From the NCBI GenBank assembly GCA_018711775.1, contig DVHV01000166.1, positions 1 through 26,220 of the forward strand: a stretch of 26,220 nucleotides of DNA. The letters run 5' to 3'. The DNA is from Candidatus Onthocola stercoravium (lineage in GTDB: Bacteria > Bacillota_I > Bacilli_A > RF39 > UBA660). The notes under the pieces were generated by a model. That model was not told where the DNA came from. It was given only the letters and a program-made list of their open reading frames with translations, and made no database searches. Numbering within the stretch: the stretch's first letter is position 1; each line of letters starts with the position of its first letter. Of the stretch, positions 20,307 through 26,220 are shown piece by piece. The position numbers and the translations under genes are program-made.

Positions 20307-20786
20307 TTAGTCTCCTGTTGGTGCTGTTGGTGCTGTTGCCCAAGTTGGAGCAGATGTTGGTGTTACATATACACTTATTTCTAAAACAGAATCAACAGAT
20401 GCACCCGGTACACCTAAAGATGCTGGCTCTCCTTGAAAATAACAACATTCTGTTATTCCCGGAATTTGAATTACAAACCAAGTAGCTTTATTTGTAGCTT
20501 TAGCTGTTTCAAAAGCTGTTACCATTTCTTCCCAAGCTGTTTTAAAATCTTCTGTTAAGTTAGCTGTGAATGTTAAAGCAGAACCTAAATCTTTTAAACC
20601 AGCAATATATGTTCTATATTCTGTTTCATCTAGTGTTGTTGTTTCTAGTAATGATGGTTCTGGATTTATTTCTGGTATTTCTTTTAACTCTGGAATAAAA
20701 GTATATCCAGTAGTAGGTTTAGTACCAGAAGTTGCTTCTACAGCATATCCAAATTTAATACCAGCTGTACTTAATCTAACACTCAT
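20307..20786 (-). CDS. Major tail (tube) protein
   Basis: This 159-aa protein starts with ATG after AGGAGG. It has the hallmark of siphovirus tube proteins: a start MSVRLSTAGIKFGYAVE, a long loop (about residues 30-60, PEINPEPSLLETTTLDETEY), strands with ALTFTANLTEDF, and a final strand with VLEISVYVTPTSAP. The last residues are a Pro/Thr/Ala tail. It forms hexameric rings stacked on the tape measure and lies directly upstream of the chaperone genes. Confidence 0.85.
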   Translation of the reverse strand: MSVRLSTAGIKFGYAVEATSGTKPTTGYTFIPELKEIPEINPEPSLLETTTLDETEYRTYIAGLKDLGSALTFTANLTEDFKTAWEEMVTAFETAKATNKATWFVIQIPGITECCYFQGEPASLGVPGASVDSVLEISVYVTPTSAPTWATAPTAPTGD

Positions 20787-20790
20787 ATTT

Positions 20791-21234
20791 TTACCTCCTA
20801 TATATTATATTTTGTTTTAAAAATAAACAACATTCATATCTATTTATATATCTCATAATAGTTCTATCACTATTTATTGCTACTAAAGGGTCATCTCCTT
20901 TTCTTTCAAGTTTATATTTTTCGCCACCTAATAGTTTGGATATTTTTGTTCCAAGTAGTTTAGCACTTCTTGAAGCATCTAATATCGTACCATCAGAAAC
21001 TTGTGTTGTATCACATATACTATCTATTTGATAAGAAAGATTTGTTACTTGTTCGCCCTTATCTGTAGAATATTTAGTATTTTCACTATTTACTAGTTCT
21101 GTTATTACAACTAATGGATAGCTTACCTTGTTAGGTACTTCATAGCTTAATTTAACCATTACATTTGTAAAAGTATTATCTTCTTGAAGATATTTAATTA
21201 TATCTTCTTTTATTTGATTTTCAATACTACGCAA
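20791..21234 (-). CDS. Tail terminator / tail completion protein
   Basis: This 147-aa protein occupies the slot just before the tube protein, where siphoviruses encode the tail terminator (gpU-like). It has an N-terminal helix (IENQIKEDIIKYLQE), then alternating strands (VSYPLVVITELVNSEN, LSYQIDSIC), a Lys/Leu helix (SAKLLGTKISKLLGG), and a final beta hairpin. This alpha/beta arrangement fits the terminator fold. The likeliest start is TTG at 21234; the next ATG would remove 25 residues, and the strong GGAGGG site just upstream is far from TTG, so the start is uncertain. Confidence 0.75.
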   Translation of the reverse strand: MRSIENQIKEDIIKYLQEDNTFTNVMVKLSYEVPNKVSYPLVVITELVNSENTKYSTDKGEQVTNLSYQIDSICDTTQVSDGTILDASRSAKLLGTKISKLLGGEKYKLERKGDDPLVAINSDRTIMRYINRYECCLFLKQNIIYRR

Positions 21235-21236
21235 AT

Positions 21237-21752
21237 CTAAATCTTCGATAAGCCATCCCTCCCTTTTTGTTTAATCCTTTTTGCTAATTCACCTCTTATA
21301 TATTGTGCTCCGTGATACATTTGAGCAGATGCGACTTGACCTTTTGAATGTATTTCTTTTACAACCCCATTTACTTTATGATAATATTTACTACTAGGAT
21401 TTGTTGGAGTAAATGTATATTCTCCCTCATGCGTAAAATTATATCCACTTGGAATAGGAACTGGATAAGGTTGTTGTTTACCATAAATTCCATCTCCAAA
21501 CTCGTTTTCAAATACGTGGTCGCCTTCTTGTGTTATAATAACTTTTCCGTCTTTTTCCTCAATATTTGTAGATGTGATTGTAGCACCTGTATCTACAGGA
21601 GTTTTAGCCTTAATAACATATATACTTTCATTAGCAACCTCTCTCACGCCTTCTTTAGTTGCCTCATTTATAACTTGTTCTATAGAATTTAATTTGTCTA
21701 AAAGTTCACCCATTGATTTTGAATTTAAACTTACTTTTATTTTTTTAGGCAT
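21237..21752 (-). CDS. HK97 gp10-like head-tail protein
   Basis: This 171-aa protein starts with ATG after an AGAGGT site. It has an N-terminal coiled helix (LLDKLNSIEQVINEATKEG), then KTPVDTGATITSTNIEEKDG (about residues 53-72), the hallmark TPVDTG motif of the HK97 gp10 family. A basic C-terminal helix follows. The family sits at the head-tail interface and helps tail attachment. It overlaps or nearly abuts its neighbours, consistent with one operon. Confidence 0.85.
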   Translation of the reverse strand: MPKKIKVSLNSKSMGELLDKLNSIEQVINEATKEGVREVANESIYVIKAKTPVDTGATITSTNIEEKDGKVIITQEGDHVFENEFGDGIYGKQQPYPVPIPSGYNFTHEGEYTFTPTNPSSKYYHKVNGVVKEIHSKGQVASAQMYHGAQYIRGELAKRIKQKGRDGLSKI

Positions 21753-21753
21753 A

Positions 21754-22104
21754 TTATACCTCTCTTACAAGTCTTTTGAAATTTATTTTTACACTATTTA
21801 ATGAATCTTCTGGAATTGTATTTACTATATAATCAGCTTCTTTACATAATATATCATGCTCTTGTGGAGGTTTTTTATATATATAACATCTATCGCCTTG
21901 TTTAAAAAGTTTACCTGTTTCTATATCTACAATTGCTTGTAAGTTTTCTGAATAATAATCAACAAAATTTAATACGTTTACTTGACTAGCAGTTGAGTTA
22001 TAATTTACTTTAACTGGTATTGGCTCTTTAAACTTTGTTATTCCATTATCATCATAAGATTGACATAAATAAATTTCTCTTTTATTTCTCTTTAAAGTTC
22101 TCAT
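21754..22104 (-). CDS. Head-tail adaptor/stopper protein
   Basis: ATG at 22104 lies 7 nt after AGGTG and is preferred to a GTG at 22113 that forms part of that site. The 116-aa protein is beta-rich (EIYLCQSYDDNGITKFKEPIPVKVNYN, then GDRCYIYKKP), with a short C-terminal basic end. This matches small barrel-type stoppers of the gp16/HK97 gp7 type, which close the portal channel after DNA filling. It lies between the adaptor and the gp10-like gene, as expected. Identity rests on fold pattern and position. Confidence 0.72.
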   Translation of the reverse strand: MRTLKRNKREIYLCQSYDDNGITKFKEPIPVKVNYNSTASQVNVLNFVDYYSENLQAIVDIETGKLFKQGDRCYIYKKPPQEHDILCKEADYIVNTIPEDSLNSVKINFKRLVREV

Positions 22105-22113
22105 ATTATTCAC

Positions 22114-22437
22114 CTAAGATTTTATAAGTGGCGTTATTTCATTCATTAAATCATCTGGATAATCACTTGCACTTTGATACACTCTATTTATTCCATTTTC
22201 TTGGTGTGATGTTTCTCCTTCTGCACCCATTTTAGTTAGCGAATAAAGTGCCATTTTACAAATTAAATTTGAATATTTTTCTTCGTATTCTACTCCGTCT
22301 TTTGGTGTAAAACCACGTCTTTCGTTTACCGCTTGTATTGCATCTTCTATTTCATCATAATATATGTCATCATTAAAAACTAAATCTCTTACTAAACATT
22401 TTCTTTTTAACTTTGCAAATATATCTACTTTAGACAT
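22114..22437 (-). CDS. Head-tail connector/adaptor protein
   Basis: This 107-aa all-helical protein starts with ATG after AAGGGGGTG. It carries the pattern of gp6/gp15-like adaptors (YYDEIEDAIQAVNERRGF, YEEKYSNLICKMALYSLTKMGAEGE). The middle section with ALYSLTKMGAEGETSHQENGINR is typical of the family. It binds the portal and adds a ring at the neck. It overlaps the stopper gene start by a few bases. Confidence 0.8.
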   Translation of the reverse strand: MSKVDIFAKLKRKCLVRDLVFNDDIYYDEIEDAIQAVNERRGFTPKDGVEYEEKYSNLICKMALYSLTKMGAEGETSHQENGINRVYQSASDYPDDLMNEITPLIKS

Positions 22438-22473
22438 TTTTTACACCCCCTTAAATAAGAATACTTTTCAACA

Positions 22474-22683
22474 TTAAGCTATTACTCCACCTTTAGGTTT
22501 TTCTTCTTTAGCGCCCAAAAGTTCTCTAGCTCTTTCAATTGTAATTAAGTTATAACGAGGTAATTCATATTTCATAGTTGCCTTATCTTTAATAGGTACT
22601 ATGTTTCCTTTTTCGTCTACTTTTAGTTTATAATATTTACCATTTGCAAGTATATAAACTTCTTTATTTAATTCGTATAACAT
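22474..22683 (-). CDS. Small protein, possible capsid-associated
   Basis: The 69-aa protein starts with ATG after AGGAGGTAATTTA. Residues 1-35 form strands (VYILANGKYYKLKVDEKGNIVPI), followed by a helix (LITIERARELLGA) and a short Lys/Pro/Gly tail. It is not recognised. Position between the capsid gene and the connector suggests a minor head protein. Confidence 0.7.
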   Translation of the reverse strand: MLYELNKEVYILANGKYYKLKVDEKGNIVPIKDKATMKYELPRYNLITIERARELLGAKEEKPKGGVIA

Positions 22684-22694
22684 TAAATTACCTC

Positions 22695-22874
22695 CTATTT
22701 CTTTTTATCTTTACTTTTTGTATCTTTTTCTTCTTTTGTATCTTTTGCAATTACTTTTTCTTCTTTTGGTATTCTTTTATCTTCTAATATCTTCCAACCA
22801 AATGGCTCATAATCTTGTTTAAAACTTTCATAGGGTATTTCTAATTTCATTCCACCATTAGTGATAACTACCAT
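22695..22874 (-). CDS. 59-aa small head-region protein
   Basis: The frame starts at ATG 22874 with GGGGGTG before it and ends at TAG 22697-22695, just before the next ribosome site. The N-terminal half is a compact strand-helix (MVVITNGGMKLEIPYESFK, then YEPFGWKIL), and the C-terminal 25 residues are Lys/Glu/Asp-rich and probably disordered. The YxxFGWK pattern recurs in small proteins after capsid genes. It may bind the capsid or DNA; function unknown. Confidence 0.7.
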   Translation of the reverse strand: MVVITNGGMKLEIPYESFKQDYEPFGWKILEDKRIPKEEKVIAKDTKEEKDTKSKDKKK

Positions 22875-22886
22875 TTAGACACCCCC

Positions 22887-23948
22887 TTAAGCCACTGTAG
22901 CAATAAGGATTTTATCTCCATTTTCAAATGAAGGCATTACTGTTTGAGATACTTTTGTTTCTACATTTACAGGATCAGCTTTTTTCATTGTTGTAACTGC
23001 AACACCTACGTCTGTAATTTTTACATTTGCAATATTAGGACTTGAAAGCAAATCTGATTCTTCTGGTGTAGTTCCAAAACGTGTATAACCTAAAATTGTA
23101 CCCGGTAGTAATGTTACTACGTTTTCTGGAAAATATCTTGAAGCAGTTGCACCTTTTGTTTTTTCTGTTCCTTCTGGATAATATACATCATCATATGTAT
23201 AAACAGTTAAACCTGTTAAATTTTTTATAGCTTCTTTTGCCATTGCACTAGTTACAATTCCAGTACCTCCATTTAAAGGATAAATTGAATCTCTTAAATT
23301 CTCATTTTTTACTATATAATTAAATGTTTTAGTAGCCATAATAGCCCTTGTTGGTGTAGAACCTGTATTCTCTTTTACTGTAGATATCCAAGTTTCTAAA
23401 TCTTCTAGTGGATTTGAATTAGCTGTGTCGCTCCATTTGTCTGTTGCAGTAGATAAAGTAACTTTTTGCCATTCCTCTAAGCCGTAATCATAATCTTTTG
23501 CAACACCATTATTATTAATAGAAATTGCACCTGTTGAAATAAGTTGTGCTCTCATTTTTTCTCTTGTTGCTCTAGCACCTCTTAAAAGTTCAATTTCATC
23601 ATCAAATATTTCATTTAATACACTATCAATGTATTCTTGATTATTAGTTGCTAAAACCATATTTAAATTTTGTCTTAGTTCCTCATCAATTACTATACTT
23701 TCCTTAAAAAATGGAATTTCAGTTTCAACTTTATCGAATCCTTGTCTGCTTCTTGGTAATACATTTGCATCATAAGAACTTGCCCTAATTGCAATAGGTG
23801 CTCCTCTTCTACCCTTAATATAAGCTAATTTATTACTTAATTGTTTTTTAGATGGAAATAATTCTTCAAGCATAAATGTATCTGTATTAGGCATATTATC
23901 AAAATAAGCAGTAAGTGATTCTGCTGTTACAATATCAAAAATTGTCAT
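22887..23948 (-). CDS. Major capsid protein (E family)
   Basis: The 353-aa protein starts with ATG after AGGAGATAA. It matches major capsid protein E (lambda gpE-like, HK97 fold). Visible landmarks include PNTDTFMLEELFPSKKQL and KGRRGAPIAIRA, then EIPFFKESIVIDEELRQNL (about residues 77-95). It continues with ELLRGARATREKMRAQLISTG, NIVKNE-type spine sequences, and a C-terminal strand with GVAVTTMKKADPVNVETKV. Length is normal for the family. It would assemble with the scaffold and decoration proteins encoded upstream. Confidence 0.93.
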   Translation of the reverse strand: MTIFDIVTAESLTAYFDNMPNTDTFMLEELFPSKKQLSNKLAYIKGRRGAPIAIRASSYDANVLPRSRQGFDKVETEIPFFKESIVIDEELRQNLNMVLATNNQEYIDSVLNEIFDDEIELLRGARATREKMRAQLISTGAISINNNGVAKDYDYGLEEWQKVTLSTATDKWSDTANSNPLEDLETWISTVKENTGSTPTRAIMATKTFNYIVKNENLRDSIYPLNGGTGIVTSAMAKEAIKNLTGLTVYTYDDVYYPEGTEKTKGATASRYFPENVVTLLPGTILGYTRFGTTPEESDLLSSPNIANVKITDVGVAVTTMKKADPVNVETKVSQTVMPSFENGDKILIATVA

Positions 23949-23966
23949 ATCTATTTATCTCCTCTC

Positions 23967-24365
23967 TTATATACTTTTCATAAATGTTATTTTAGTTAAT
24001 GCTTTTTGTGCTTCTGTTACTGGCTGTGCAGTTGTTTCTATTTTATTTAGGTCAACAAATCCAAATACTAGCATTGTTGCATTTGCATCTCCGTCTGTTA
24101 CATCTACGTCATGTAACAAAATACCTTGTGACTTACTTCCGTTAGAACTATCGTTTGTAACTTTTAATGCAGTTTGTCTGTTAGTAAGTACACTAGTATC
24201 TCCACCTACTGCTGTACCAGCTTTAATTATTTTTCTTCCGTCAGAACCCGCAGACACACCAGTATTTCCAACAATAACTGGAATTGAAAATGCTTTTTCT
24301 GGTGCAATTAATATTGATTTAGGTGTATCATAAGAAGTCTTTTTAACCATGTTTACAGTTGCCAT
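23967..24365 (-). CDS. Head decoration-like protein
   Basis: This 132-aa protein starts with ATG and precedes the capsid gene by 18 nt. It is beta-rich, with pattern IPVIVGNTGVSAGSDGRKII, then LLHDVDVTDGDANATMLVFGFV (about residues 82-103), as in small capsid-decoration proteins of E-type phages (gpD-like). It would bind the outside of the expanded capsid. The call rests on position and composition. Confidence 0.78.
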   Translation of the reverse strand: MATVNMVKKTSYDTPKSILIAPEKAFSIPVIVGNTGVSAGSDGRKIIKAGTAVGGDTSVLTNRQTALKVTNDSSNGSKSQGILLHDVDVTDGDANATMLVFGFVDLNKIETTAQPVTEAQKALTKITFMKSI

Positions 24366-24381
24366 TATTTAATTTCCCCCT

Positions 24382-25011
24382 CTATTCAAAAATTTTTGTA
24401 CTTTTTTTATTTTGTTCAAATACCTTTTGTTGTTTTTTTGCAAGTCTTACGCCAATATTTAAGTCTTGGTTTGCTTGCGAATCTCCTACTTGAATTGAAT
24501 TAGTTTTGCTTATTGTTTCTTTTTTAGCGTCTTTTTGTCCTTGTTCATAAGCATTTTTTAACAATTTACCTAAGTATGAACTAACAGTAGCATTTTTACT
24601 CTCATCTTCTAAAGTTATTGAGTCAAGAAATTCATCAAACTCTTTATCATCTGATTTAATACCAATTTTATCTCTCATTTCAGATGTTGAAGCTACTAAT
24701 ACAGATTTATTAGCACTAAATACTCTTTGCTTAATAAGTTGAGTAAGTTCTTCTATTTTTTTATCTTTATCCTCAACCTCTTTTGCTCTTTTTTCTTCAT
24801 CTGTTAACTTTGAACTTAATTGATTTTTTAAATCTTCAATTTGTTTATTTAACTCTTGCGTTTTTGTTTTTTGTGTTGCATCAGCAAAATCTTTTCTTAC
24901 ATAATCTCCTGTTGATAAATCAGCAATTTTTTTGCCTTGCAATGCAGTATTAATTTCGTCTACTGTCATTCCTTCTTTGTAATCTGTTCCTAATAATTCT
25001 TGTATATCCAT
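24382..25011 (-). CDS. Capsid scaffolding protein (DUF4355 type)
   Basis: This 209-aa protein starts with ATG after AAAGG. The N-terminus has MDIQELLGTDYKEGMTVDEI, typical of phage scaffold proteins. A long Lys/Glu coiled coil fills about residues 45-95 (LNKQIEDLKNQLSSKLTDEE). A small helical region follows, and the C-terminus is Gln/Asn/Lys-rich. It lies upstream of the decoration and capsid genes. Its leader contains the covarying hairpins at 25029-25135, which may regulate translation. It assembles the procapsid and then leaves. Confidence 0.87.
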   Translation of the reverse strand: MDIQELLGTDYKEGMTVDEINTALQGKKIADLSTGDYVRKDFADATQKTKTQELNKQIEDLKNQLSSKLTDEEKRAKEVEDKDKKIEELTQLIKQRVFSANKSVLVASTSEMRDKIGIKSDDKEFDEFLDSITLEDESKNATVSSYLGKLLKNAYEQGQKDAKKETISKTNSIQVGDSQANQDLNIGVRLAKKQQKVFEQNKKSTKIFE

Positions 25012-25028
25012 AAATATTCCTTTCTCTA

Positions 25029-25135
25029 TACCGTGATTATAGCACTTCTCTGTGCGTGGTACGACTTGCGTTATAGCTCAGCAAGTTAGAGCAAATTTTT
25101 TGGACGTGAATTATAGTGCTTCTCTGCACATGTCC
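25029..25135 (-). promoter_or_regulatory. Structured leader with two covarying hairpins before the scaffold gene
   Basis: Two units share layout on the minus strand. Unit 1 (25135-25102) has outer stem GGAC/GTCC, hairpin GTGC-AGAGAA-GCAC, then TATAATTCAC. Unit 2 (25061-25029) has outer stem TACC/GGTA, hairpin GCAC-AGAGAA-GTGC, then TATAATCAC. The loops and TATAAT(T)CAC are conserved, while every base of both stems differs yet still pairs. A looser third unit (25094-25064) has GCTC/GAGC and TATAAC. Another AGAGAA overlaps the ribosome site of the scaffold gene. Function is unknown. Confidence 0.65.
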
Positions 25136-25142
25136 TATATAT

Positions 25143-25184
25143 AAAAAAAGAGCTAATAAGATATTTTTAATCTTATCGGCTCTT
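25143..25184 (-). terminator. Terminator between portal/zinc-ribbon and scaffold genes
   Basis: The minus strand forms a hairpin, AAGAGCCGATAAGAT / ATCTTATTAGCTCTT (14 of 15 positions pair, including one G-U), followed by seven T residues. It breaks the head gene cluster in the middle, so downstream genes need a new promoter or antitermination. Confidence 0.85.
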
Positions 25185-25217
25185 CTTTAAACAATATTAT
25201 GTTTCCAAAGCTCTAAG

Positions 25218-25391
25218 TTATATACTCTTTTTACATTCTATTTTATCATTCTTAAAAGTAACAGTACCATTATCAAACGTTATGTCAAATATGTTATCAC
25301 ATTTTGTACATTTTGACTGGAATTTACATTTACTACTTTTATCTATTTTAAGAAGTTGTCTGTTGCATAGTGGACACTTCAACTTCTTCAT
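25218..25391 (-). CDS. Small zinc-ribbon protein (Com-like)
   Basis: From ATG at 25391 the 57-aa protein begins MKKLKCPLC and has a second knuckle CTKC, with two further cysteines between. Two CxxC pairs 20-25 residues apart give a zinc ribbon similar to phage Mu Com, a translational activator. It overlaps the portal C-terminus by 44 nt. The ribosome site is weak, and other in-frame ATGs lie upstream within the portal gene, so the start is uncertain. It may bind nearby RNA, such as the hairpin leader just downstream; this link is speculative. Confidence 0.62.
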   Translation of the reverse strand: MKKLKCPLCNRQLLKIDKSSKCKFQSKCTKCDNIFDITFDNGTVTFKNDKIECKKSI

Positions 25392-26220
25392 TTGAGTTTC
25401 CATTTCCTTGTTCTTCATTTGTATTTCCATTTGTTCCTCCATCATTATAGTTTGAATAATACTTTTCAAAGTATTTTTCTCCTCTTGATGCAATTTCATT
25501 TACATTTGTAGTTATATCTACTATGTCAAGTGCATCTCTAGGATCTAATGTTTCTGTTGCAATTAATGTAGAATATGCTTGAGCTTTTGTAGATAAGTTA
25601 TCGTTTTTATTTCTGCTAAATTTAATTTCTATATCTTTTGCTCTTAAATCTTCTAATTTATCATTTACATAACTTAATATATCTAAAATTATTACTAGCT
25701 GTTGTTTTTTGCCTTTTCTAAAGAATTTCTCTTTATTTCTTGCAAGTGTTTCTAGGTCTGCCCAACCATCTCTTAACTTAACGGCATCTCCGGTGTCTCC
25801 ACCACCACCGCCACGTGTTTTTCTGTCTGGTATTCCGACAATTTTCCATAAACTCTCTTCAAGATATTCTCTTAAGTTTTTAGTTGTTTCTGGATTTAAT
25901 TGTTGTGTTATATATTTTGCATCTGCATTCATACCTTGTGGTGATTTAATTTCTATTATTCTGTTTTTCTTAATGTCTTCTCTTACTTTCTTTCTAGTTT
26001 CATCATCATCACCTAGTGTAGCATTAATAAATACTAATAAACTCTGTACATAGTTTTCTATATCATTTACACTGTCTGAACTTACTTTATCTATCGCATC
26101 CAGTATAGTAAGTGCAGTTTCATAATCTCCAGTTAAGAAATGATTGTTTTCAAATACAGTTATAGGATTACCTCTAAATCCATGTAACCCTAAATCTTCT
26201 ATATCTTTTTCTCCTAAATT
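25348..26220 (-). CDS. Portal protein (SPP1 gp6 type), 5'-truncated by window edge
   Basis: The frame enters at the window edge and ends at TAA 25350-25348, giving the last 290 residues. Visible marks are LHGFRGNPITVFENN (typical 'G..PV.. F.NN' of SPP1-type portals), YETALTILDAIDKVSSDSVNDIE, then TRGGGGGDTGDAVKLR (about residue 147 of this part). A long helix with LREYLEESLWKIVG and an acidic, Asn/Gly-rich tail follow. It forms the dodecameric ring through which DNA enters the head. The missing N-terminal part and terminase lie beyond the window. Confidence 0.92.
   Translation of the reverse strand, partial: NLGEKDIEDLGLHGFRGNPITVFENNHFLTGDYETALTILDAIDKVSSDSVNDIENYVQSLLVFINATLGDDDETRKKVREDIKKNRIIEIKSPQGMNADAKYITQQLNPETTKNLREYLEESLWKIVGIPDRKTRGGGGGDTGDAVKLRDGWADLETLARNKEKFFRKGKKQQLVIILDILSYVNDKLEDLRAKDIEIKFSRNKNDNLSTKAQAYSTLIATETLDPRDALDIVDITTNVNEIASRGEKYFEKYYSNYNDGGTNGNTNEEQGNGNSNEEVEVSTMQQTTS

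Noticed and set aside
25064..25094. A tRNA D-arm-like sequence on the plus strand (TATAGCTCAGCAAGTTAGAGC)
   Set aside because: No anticodon or T arm follows, the D loop lacks the GG pair, and it fits better as the loose third unit of the minus-strand hairpin series.
25029..25135. Hairpin ribozyme (because of ACAGAGAAG)
   Set aside because: Only a short stretch of loop sequence agrees. The second internal loop and substrate strand cannot be drawn.
25392..25499. A longer N-terminus for the zinc-ribbon protein (to 25499)
   Set aside because: It would lie wholly inside the portal gene, and its sequence is Met/Gln/Lys/Glu low complexity, typical of a shadow frame.
1..26220. Stop codon recoding in the phage
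   Set aside because: Genes end normally with TAA and TAG, tryptophan appears as TGG, and no suppressor tRNA anticodon occurs in the array.

Overview
This window looks like about 26 kb of the late region of a tailed, siphovirus-type bacteriophage (Caudoviricetes) from an AT-rich Firmicutes-like host. The evidence is the very low GC content, strong AGGAGG ribosome binding sites, perfect TTGACA-17-TATAAT promoters, and a gut-Clostridia/Bacilli style of phage proteins. Every credible gene lies on the minus strand, so the region is read from high to low coordinates. No integrase, repressor, terminase or replication gene is present, so lifestyle cannot be judged. Stop codons are used conventionally. 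Family names given here come from recognising the sequence, not from a search.

Head and connector genes (26220 to about 20790): the C-terminal part of an SPP1-type portal, a small zinc-ribbon protein overlapping its end, a terminator, a structured leader with two covarying hairpins, scaffold, decoration-like protein, an E-type major capsid protein, two small proteins, two connector/adaptor proteins, an HK97 gp10-like protein and a tail terminator.

Tail genes (20786 to 7379): tail tube protein, then a tail assembly chaperone pair joined by a canonical -1 slippery site (A AAA AAC). Next is a tape measure gene split by an 882-nt group I intron that carries an HNH homing endonuclease; the spliced protein would be 1224 aa. 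These are followed by a distal-tail-like protein, a 926-aa fibre with two collagen-like stretches, a small carbohydrate-binding protein with an apparent frameshift at its end, a 1023-aa tail tip protein and a probable receptor-binding protein.

Lysis genes (7381 to 4876): a promoter, a holin, a 27-aa acidic peptide, an amidase endolysin with two SPOR repeats, two small membrane proteins, a 33-aa zinc-knuckle protein and a sigma-region-4-like regulator. The block ends at a strong terminator.

Uncharacterised cassette (about 4840 to 1436): seven genes of unknown function, including a glycine- and cysteine-rich membrane protein and a possible papain-like cysteine protease. A terminator-like hairpin sits in the middle and may set the ratio of the two halves. 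The cassette runs into a tRNA-Cys gene.

tRNA array (1423 to 664): eight tRNA genes, seven of them behind their own perfect promoter. Several are abnormal: Ser with anticodon ACU, Asn with an unpaired acceptor stem, Cys with C33, and Met with a short acceptor stem. After the array terminator, another perfect promoter drives a small helix-rich protein and a zinc-knuckle protein that runs off the window.
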